Below, piece by piece: positions 59,273 to 64,000 of a stretch of 64,000 bases of DNA (positions are counted from its first letter, which is position 1; each line of letters opens with the position of its first letter). The stretch lies in assembly GCA_963826165.1 (NCBI GenBank), contig CAWGWC010000003.1, forward strand, positions 124,001 through 188,000, read 5' to 3'. This DNA is from JACVRW01 sp963826165. Lineage in GTDB: Bacteria > Actinomycetota > Thermoleophilia > Solirubrobacterales > Thermoleophilaceae. Position numbers and translations under genes: made by a program. The notes beneath the pieces were generated by a model, which was not told the origin of the DNA, made no database searches, and worked only from the letters and a program-made list of their open reading frames with translations.

Positions 59273-59599
59273 ATGGACCTGTTGACCGAGCTGACCATCC
59301 TCGTCCTGGCCGCGTTCGTCGGCTTCGAGGTGATCTCGAAGGTGCCGAACACGCTGCACACGCCGTTGATGTCGGCCACCAACGCCATCCACGGCATCGT
59401 GCTGCTGGGCGGACTGCTCCTGATCGGCGAGACCGAGGGCTTCCTCAACGAGCTGCTGCTGGTGATCGCCATCGCGTTCGGCACGATCAACATCGTCGGC
59501 GGGTTCTTGGTCACGGACCGCATGCTCGAGATGTTCAAACAGAGACCGTCGGTCCGGGACGGGCAGAGCCCGTCCCCTCCCGCGGGGCGGCGCGACTAG
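59273..59599 (+). CDS. pntAB: NAD(P) transhydrogenase subunit alpha part 2 (PntAB)
   Basis: A 108-aa membrane subunit with three transmembrane helices: LTILVLAAFVGFEVI, the NAIHGIVLLGGLLLIG segment, and LLVIAIAFGTINIVGGFLVT with TDRML. The C-terminal about 20 residues are Arg/Pro-rich and non-conserved. Together with PntB it makes the proton channel. ATG 59273; the pntB start is three bases after its stop. Confidence 0.93.
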   Translation: MDLLTELTILVLAAFVGFEVISKVPNTLHTPLMSATNAIHGIVLLGGLLLIGETEGFLNELLLVIAIAFGTINIVGGFLVTDRMLEMFKQRPSVRDGQSPSPPAGRRD

Positions 59600-59602
59600 G
59601 GG

Positions 59603-61021
59603 ATGTACACCGCCAGCTTTCTCCAGGACCCGGACTTCATCCGGGTCCTCTACCTCGTGGCCTTCGTCTGCTTCATCGTCGGCCTGCGCTTCCTGAACCA
59701 CCCGCGCACCGCCCGGCGCGGCAACATGATCGCGGCCGTGGGGATGGCCATCGCCGTGGTGGCCACCCTGCTGTACGAGTTCGTGGGCGACTACTTGCTG
59801 ATCGCGCTGGGCATCGCGATCGGCACGGCGGTGGGCGTACCCGCGGCGCGCAGCGTGAAGATGACCGCGATGCCCCAGATGGTCGCGCTGTTCAACGGCG
59901 TGGGCGGCGGGGCGGTGGCGCTGATCGCGTTCGTGGAGTACCGCGACGAGCTCGAGCTGCTGGGCGGCAATCCGGAGCTCGAGACCCTGGTACCGATCCT
60001 TCTCGCGGCCATCATCGGCTCGGTCTCCTTCTGGGGCTCGAACATCGCCTTCGGCAAGCTGCAGGAGATCCTGCCGGGCCGCCCGATCCAGCTGCCAGGG
60101 CAGCAGATCATCAACATCGTCCTGCTGCTGGCGGTGGTGGGCTGCGCGGTGGCCATCGCCGCGGGCACCGAGTCGGAGCTGCTGTTCCTCGCCATCCTGG
60201 TGGGAGCGGCGATCCTCGGCAACCTCTTCGTGCTGCCGATCGGCGGGGCCGACATGCCGGTCGTGATCTCCCTGCTCAACGCCTTCACCGGGCTGTCGGC
60301 GGCCGCGGCGGGCATGGCGCTCGACAACGTCGCGCTGATCGTCGCCGGCATGCTCGTGGGCGCCTCGGGCACGATCCTCACCACCCAGATGGCCGAGGCC
60401 ATGAACCGCTCGATCGTGAACATCCTGGCCGGCGGGTTCGGCGGCGTGACCGTCACCTCGGGCGCCACCGGCGAGGACGGCGAGGCCAAGCCGGTGCGCT
60501 CCACCGGGGCCGCCGACGTGGCCATCCAGCTCGCCTATGCGTCGAAGGTGGTGGTGGCGCCCGGCTACGGGATGGCCGTGGCCCAGGCTCAGCACACCGT
60601 CCGGGAGCTGGCCGACGAGCTCGAGAAACGCGGCATCCGCGTGGACTACGCCATCCACCCTGTGGCCGGCCGCATGCCGGGCCACATGAACGTGCTGCTC
60701 GCCGAGGCGGACGTGCCCTACGACCATCTCAAGGAGATGGATGAGATCAACCCGGAGTTCCCGCAGACCGACGTCGCTCTCGTGATCGGCGCCAACGACG
60801 TGACCAACCCCGCGGCCCGTGAGAACGAGGGCTCGCCCATCTACGGAATGCCCATCCTCGACGTCGACAAGGCCGCCCAGGTGATCGTCCTGAAGCGGTC
60901 GATGAACACTGGCTTCGCGGGCATCGACAACCCGCTGTTCTACAACGAGAACACCGCGCTGCTGTTCGGCGACGCCAAGGAATCGGTCGCGGCGGTGCTC
61001 TCCGAGGTCAAGGAGCTCTAG
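59603..61021 (+). CDS. pntB: NAD(P) transhydrogenase subunit beta (PntB)
   Basis: A 472-aa subunit with about nine transmembrane helices, then the NADP(H)-binding domain III. The GGADMPVVISLLNAFTGLSAA membrane segment, the GASGTILTTQMAEAMNRSI loop, VVVAPGYGMAVAQAQH and the Walker-like GANDVTNPAA/MPILDVDKA are all conserved. ATG 59603. The stop shares one base with the GTG of the following SDR gene. It completes the transhydrogenase that supplies NADPH. Confidence 0.95.
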   Translation: MYTASFLQDPDFIRVLYLVAFVCFIVGLRFLNHPRTARRGNMIAAVGMAIAVVATLLYEFVGDYLLIALGIAIGTAVGVPAARSVKMTAMPQMVALFNGVGGGAVALIAFVEYRDELELLGGNPELETLVPILLAAIIGSVSFWGSNIAFGKLQEILPGRPIQLPGQQIINIVLLLAVVGCAVAIAAGTESELLFLAILVGAAILGNLFVLPIGGADMPVVISLLNAFTGLSAAAAGMALDNVALIVAGMLVGASGTILTTQMAEAMNRSIVNILAGGFGGVTVTSGATGEDGEAKPVRSTGAADVAIQLAYASKVVVAPGYGMAVAQAQHTVRELADELEKRGIRVDYAIHPVAGRMPGHMNVLLAEADVPYDHLKEMDEINPEFPQTDVALVIGANDVTNPAARENEGSPIYGMPILDVDKAAQVIVLKRSMNTGFAGIDNPLFYNENTALLFGDAKESVAAVLSEVKEL

Positions 61022-61857
61022 TGGCGAACGCGCTGAAGGGTCGCACGATCTTCATGTCCGGCGGCAGCCGCGGAATCGGGCTCGCCATCGCCGTGCGCGC
61101 GGCTCGGGAGGGCGCCCGCGTGGCCTTCATGGCCAAGACGGCGGAGCCTCATCCGAGGCTCCCCGGAACGATCTACACCGCAGCCGAGGAGATCGAGGCG
61201 GCGGGCGGTGAGGCATTGCCGATCGTGGGCGACGTCCGCGACGGCGAGCGAGTCGAGAGCGCCGTCGCCGAGGCCGTCGAGCGCTTCGGCGCCATCGACA
61301 TCGTGGTCAACAACGCCAGCGCGATCAACCTGGCCTCGATGGGCGACCTGGAGCTCAAGCGTTTCGACCTGATGCAGCAGATCAACTCGCGCGGCACGTT
61401 CGTGGTCACCCGCGCTTGCCTTTCCCACCTGCGCGAATCGGAACATGCCCACGTGCTGACGCTGTCTCCGCCGCTGTCGGCTGACCCGCGCTGGCTGCGC
61501 GGCCACAGCGCCTACACGCTCTCGAAGATGGGCATGACGATGCTCACGCTCGGCGTGGCGGCCGACGAGGCCGAGCACGGCGTGGCCGCCAACTGCCTGT
61601 GGCCGCGAACGATCATCGCCACAGCGGCGGTTCAGAACCTGTTGGGCGGTGACGAGGCGATGATCCGCTCCCGCACGCCGGAGATCATGGGTGACGCCGC
61701 CCTTGAGATTCTCTCGCGCGACCCGCGCACCTGCACCGGCAACGCCTTTCTCGACGACGAGGTCCTGGCCGAGGCAGGGATCACCGACCTCGAGAGGTAC
61801 TCGGCGTCGGAGGACGCCGAACCGACGCTTGACCTGTTCGTGGACGGCTGGCCTTAG
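61021..61857 (+). CDS. SDR oxidoreductase (HSDL2-like)
   Basis: A 278-aa short-chain dehydrogenase starting at GTG 61021. GGSRGIGLAIAVRAAREGA binds the cofactor; AKTAEPHPRLPGTIYTAAEEIEAAGGEALP is the HSDL2-type segment (seen in pieces). NNASAINL and the YTLSKMGMT catalytic Tyr/Lys are present, and the C-terminal TYIATAA...NAFLDDEVL region matches that family. It is translationally linked to pntB, so it may use its NADPH. HSDL2 proteins act on fatty or steroid-like carbonyls; substrate is unknown. Confidence 0.83.
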   Translation: MANALKGRTIFMSGGSRGIGLAIAVRAAREGARVAFMAKTAEPHPRLPGTIYTAAEEIEAAGGEALPIVGDVRDGERVESAVAEAVERFGAIDIVVNNASAINLASMGDLELKRFDLMQQINSRGTFVVTRACLSHLRESEHAHVLTLSPPLSADPRWLRGHSAYTLSKMGMTMLTLGVAADEAEHGVAANCLWPRTIIATAAVQNLLGGDEAMIRSRTPEIMGDAALEILSRDPRTCTGNAFLDDEVLAEAGITDLERYSASEDAEPTLDLFVDGWP

Positions 61858-61867
61858 CCGCTCGCCC

Positions 61868-61898
61868 TTGACTTCAACCTAACTTGAGCTTGTAGTGT
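61868..61898 (+). promoter_or_regulatory. SoxR-type promoter with 19-bp spacer
   Basis: TTGACT (61868-61873), a 19-base spacer, and TAGTGT (61893-61898) lie seven bases before the ATG at 61906 (leaderless). The spacer holds the dyad ACTTCAACCTAACTTGAGCTT (61871-61891), whose central 18 bases match the SoxR box at 14 positions. Over-long spacer plus internal dyad is the MerR/SoxR activation design. Confidence 0.75.
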
Positions 61899-61905
61899 CG
61901 TCTCC

Positions 61906-62244
61906 ATGACCACCACCGAAACCTCCCCCAGCCGCCTGATCACCGACGAGGTCACCGGCTGGCCCGGCGTGGAGGCGGGCCCGGGCAGCCGCGGCGAGTT
62001 CTCCTTCAAGGTGGGCCGGCGCGAGATCGGTCACCTGCACGGTGACCGCACCGCGCACTTCGGCTTTCCCAAGGATGTCTGGACCGAGCTCTTCGAGGAG
62101 CAGCGCATCGACTACCACCCCGTCTTCCCCGGCAAGCCGGGCTTCGGCGCCCGCCGGATCGACACAGACGAGGACGTCCGGGACGTGATCGAGCTGATGC
62201 GCGTGAACTACGACCGCGTGATCGCCCGCCACGGGCTGCCGTAA
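61906..62244 (+). CDS. luciferase domain (DUF5519-like) protein, candidate SoxR target
   Basis: A 112-aa protein of the luciferase-domain/DUF5519 type: a short N-terminus, EVTGWPGVEAGPGSRGEFSFKVG, REIGHLHGDRTAHFGFPKDVW, and a C-terminal DVRDVIELMRVNYDRV. It is a small soluble alpha/beta protein. Function is unknown. It is preceded by the SoxR-type promoter described at 61868, so its expression should depend on redox-active compounds. It converges with the ABC exporter genes. Confidence 0.78.
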   Translation: MTTTETSPSRLITDEVTGWPGVEAGPGSRGEFSFKVGRREIGHLHGDRTAHFGFPKDVWTELFEEQRIDYHPVFPGKPGFGARRIDTDEDVRDVIELMRVNYDRVIARHGLP

Positions 62245-62253
62245 GCGCGGGCG

Positions 62254-63018
62254 TCACCTGGTGGCGGTGCGCCGGTACTTCGCCACCGCGAGCGGGGCGA
62301 AGATCGCGATCAGCACGAAGCACCAGACGATCGCCAGCCAGATGCTGTCGCCGGCCGGCGCGTCGAGCCAGAGGGCTCGCATCGCGTCGACCACGACGCT
62401 CACCGGGTTCGCGTCGGCCACCTCTTGAAGGCCGGTGGGCATCGACTCGACCGGCACGAAGGCCGACGAGATGAACGTGATCGGGAAGATCAGGGTGAAG
62501 CCCAGCCCGTTGGCCGCCTCGGGCGAGGACACCGACAGCCCGATCAGGGCGAAGATCCACGAGAACGCGAAGCCGAACAACAGCAGCAGGCCAAAGCCGG
62601 CCAGGACCTTCGCGATCGTCGCGTCGAACCCGAAGCCGATGATCAACCCGGTGACGAGCAGCACCACGATCGAGAGCGAGTTCGTGAACACGTCGGCCAG
62701 GGTCCGCCCCGCGAGCACCGATGCCCGGGCGGTCGGCAAGGAGCGAAACCGGTCGATCAGGCCCTTCTTGAGGTCCTCGGCCAGCCCGAGCGCCGTGACG
62801 AAGCCGCCGAAGGCGATGTTCTGGACGATGATCCCCGGGATCAGGAAGTCGACGTAGTCGTAGCCCGGCGTGGAGATCGCGCCGCCGAAGACGTAGACGA
62901 ACAGCAGCACGAACATCACCGGCTGGATCGTGAAGCCGAGCAGCAGATCCGGATTGCGCGGCAGGCGCACCAGGTTGCGCTCGGCCATCACCAAGGTGTC
63001 CGGCACCAGGCGGGTCAT
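62254..63018 (-). CDS. ABC-2 type transporter permease (DrrB-like)
   Basis: A 254-aa ABC-2 permease with six transmembrane helices. ERNLVRLPRNPDLLLGFTIQPVMFVLLFVYVFG at the N-terminus (in part) and SSAFVPVESMPTGLQ near residue 185 are typical of drug-exporting DrrB-like proteins. ATG 63016-63018 overlaps the ATPase stop (ATGA). With the ATPase it exports a drug or lipid across the membrane; substrate is unknown. Confidence 0.88.
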   Translation of the reverse strand: MTRLVPDTLVMAERNLVRLPRNPDLLLGFTIQPVMFVLLFVYVFGGAISTPGYDYVDFLIPGIIVQNIAFGGFVTALGLAEDLKKGLIDRFRSLPTARASVLAGRTLADVFTNSLSIVVLLVTGLIIGFGFDATIAKVLAGFGLLLLFGFAFSWIFALIGLSVSSPEAANGLGFTLIFPITFISSAFVPVESMPTGLQEVADANPVSVVVDAMRALWLDAPAGDSIWLAIVWCFVLIAIFAPLAVAKYRRTATR

Positions 63019-63995
63019 GCCGCCACCTCCGTGCGGTCGTCGTGTTCGGCCGAGTGACCGGTGAGCGTCAAGAAGACGTCGTCGAGCGTCGGGCGCCGGA
63101 CCGCAATGTCGTCCGCTCCCACTCCCGCACGGTCGAGGCGGCGCGCGACCTCCATGATCGCTCCGCCGGAGGAGGAGACCGCGACCCGGATGAGGTCGTC
63201 CTCGCGCTGGAGCTCCTCCCCCATGTCCGCCAGCGCGGCCTCCGCCGCGGAGGCTGCGGCGGGATGGGTGAGCTTGACCTCCACTCGTTCACCGCCCACG
63301 CGAGCCTTCAGCTCGTCGGCGGTGCCGTCGGCGATCACCCGGCCGCTGTCGATCACCGCGATGCGGTCGGCCAGGCGGTCGGCCTCGTCGAGGTACTGCG
63401 TGGTGAGCAGCACCGTGGTGCCGTCGGCCACCAGGCCCTCGATCGTCTCCCACAGCTCGATCCGGCTGCGGGGATCGAGACCCGTGGTGGGCTCGTCGAG
63501 GAAGAGCACCGGCGGCCGGGCCACCAGCGCCGCCGCCAGGTCGAGCCGCCGCTGCATCCCGCCCGAGTACGTCTTGGCCACCCGGTCGCCGGCGTCGGAC
63601 AGCGAGAACCGCTCCAGCAGCTCACGCGCGCGAGACCGTGCCGCCCGGCGCGACTCGCCGTACAGGCGGCCGACCATGACGAGGTTCTCCACGCCGGTCA
63701 GGTTGTCGTCGACGGCTGCGTACTGGCCGGCGAGCCCTATCCGCGCCCGCAGCTCACGAGCGTCGGCGGCGACGTCGTGGCCCGCGACCCGCGCGCTACC
63801 CGAGTCGGCGGCCAGCAGAGTGGTGAGGATGCGGACGACCGTGGTCTTGCCCGCGCCGTTGGGTCCGAGCACGCCGAGCACCGTTCCGGTCGCCGCCTCG
63901 AGGTCCACGCCGTCGAGCGCCCGGACGGAGCCGAAGGACTTGACGAGACCCTCCACGAGGATGGCGGGGCCGTCTTTCGTTTGACTGTTCTGCAT
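63015..63995 (-). CDS. daunorubicin-type ABC transporter ATPase (DrrA-like)
   Basis: A 326-aa ATPase. Walker A GPNGAGKTT, signature YSGGMQRRLDLA, Walker B VLFLDEPTTGLDP and the DrrA C-terminal domain (about residues 230-320, ending RRPTLDDVFLTLTGH) are intact. It drives the DrrB-like permease encoded directly downstream. ATG 63993-63995 is six bases from the window end, so upstream control is not visible. Confidence 0.9.
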   Translation of the reverse strand: MQNSQTKDGPAILVEGLVKSFGSVRALDGVDLEAATGTVLGVLGPNGAGKTTVVRILTTLLAADSGSARVAGHDVAADARELRARIGLAGQYAAVDDNLTGVENLVMVGRLYGESRRAARSRARELLERFSLSDAGDRVAKTYSGGMQRRLDLAAALVARPPVLFLDEPTTGLDPRSRIELWETIEGLVADGTTVLLTTQYLDEADRLADRIAVIDSGRVIADGTADELKARVGGERVEVKLTHPAAASAAEAALADMGEELQREDDLIRVAVSSSGGAIMEVARRLDRAGVGADDIAVRRPTLDDVFLTLTGHSAEHDDRTEVAA

Positions 63996-64000
63996 GGAAG

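Noticed and set aside
1..64000. tRNA, rRNA, CRISPR array, integrase or transposase
   Set aside because: Looked for cloverleaf-like gaps, regular repeats and recombinase motifs; none was seen.

Overview
The window is 64 kb of very GC-rich (about 70% by eye), densely packed bacterial chromosome. About seventy protein genes are visible. I saw no rRNA, tRNA, CRISPR array, insertion sequence or phage, and no stretch over 300 bases lacks a gene (the longest, about 280 bases, is upstream of rpoD). Many neighbours overlap by ATGA, GTGA or TTGA, and many single genes appear to be leaderless. Actinobacterial markers include a mycobacterial-type Rv3030/3031/3032 polysaccharide module, tandem ArsA-like ATPases, egtB-egtD, F420/LLM-type proteins, KorAB, split PntAA/PntAB/PntB, and an HspR-like operator. 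The parA-ftsZ neighbourhood is not the usual dcw cluster of Actinomycetia. I infer a deep-branching actinobacterium, probably Thermoleophilia/Solirubrobacterales; this placement is not proven by the sequence alone.

Layout. 1-3.8 kb (minus): GT4 glucosyltransferase, GH57 branching enzyme, CPBP membrane protease and methyltransferase in one overlapping operon. 3.9-10 kb: a second methyltransferase, a 10-TM-type membrane protein, a frameshifted photolyase, a LON-domain protein and a WS/DGAT acyltransferase. 10.1-15.5 kb (minus): gamma-glutamyltransferase, ftsZ, a small ORF, parA and a SIS-domain protein. 15.5-17.5 kb: two ArsA-like ATPases. 17.6-21.6 kb: an uncharacterised 512-aa protein, a frameshifted phytoene/squalene synthase, an FAD reductase and an HxlR regulator. 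21.6-25.1 kb (minus): AIM24 protein, PilT, a secreted protein and the principal sigma factor. 25.4-28.1 kb: Hsp20 and coiled-coil protein (divergent), LuxR-type response regulator, GntR regulator. 28.1-33.3 kb: PHP metallohydrolase, MoeA, unknown protein, GlpX, membrane protein, dodecin. 33.3-35.5 kb: egtB-egtD. 35.4-42.7 kb: Lrp/AsnC with an EamA exporter, SDR, thiolase, hydrolase with TetR, SoxR, quinone oxidoreductase, lipase-like protein. 42.7-46.3 kb: alcohol dehydrogenase, rhodanese, PPOX protein, LLM oxidoreductase, small membrane-anchored protein. 46.3-50 kb: a complete OpuC/EgtU-like ABC importer. 50-53.5 kb: DUF427, TetR, mtnA, class II aldolase, GNAT. 53.6-58.1 kb (minus): korB-korA and a DUF1254/DUF1214 exported protein. 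58.1-61.9 kb: pntAA-pntAB-pntB and an SDR. 61.9-64 kb: a DUF5519-type gene behind a SoxR-type promoter, and a DrrAB-like ABC exporter.

Functional threads. Redox and thiol chemistry recurs: ergothioneine synthesis, transhydrogenase, KorAB, SoxR, quinone oxidoreductase, rhodanese and GGT. Two SoxR-box-like sites 21 kb apart share 17 of 21 bases; one sits in a 19-bp spacer between good -35 and -10 hexamers in front of the DUF5519 gene. Other notable cis-elements are twin 15-bp operators covering the start codons of a divergent hydrolase/TetR pair, a HAIR-like site at hsp20, and back-to-back leaderless promoters at 43.7 kb. Three genes (photolyase, phytoene synthase, and probably the region upstream of ftsZ) carry single-base frame breaks, which could be assembly indels or real lesions.
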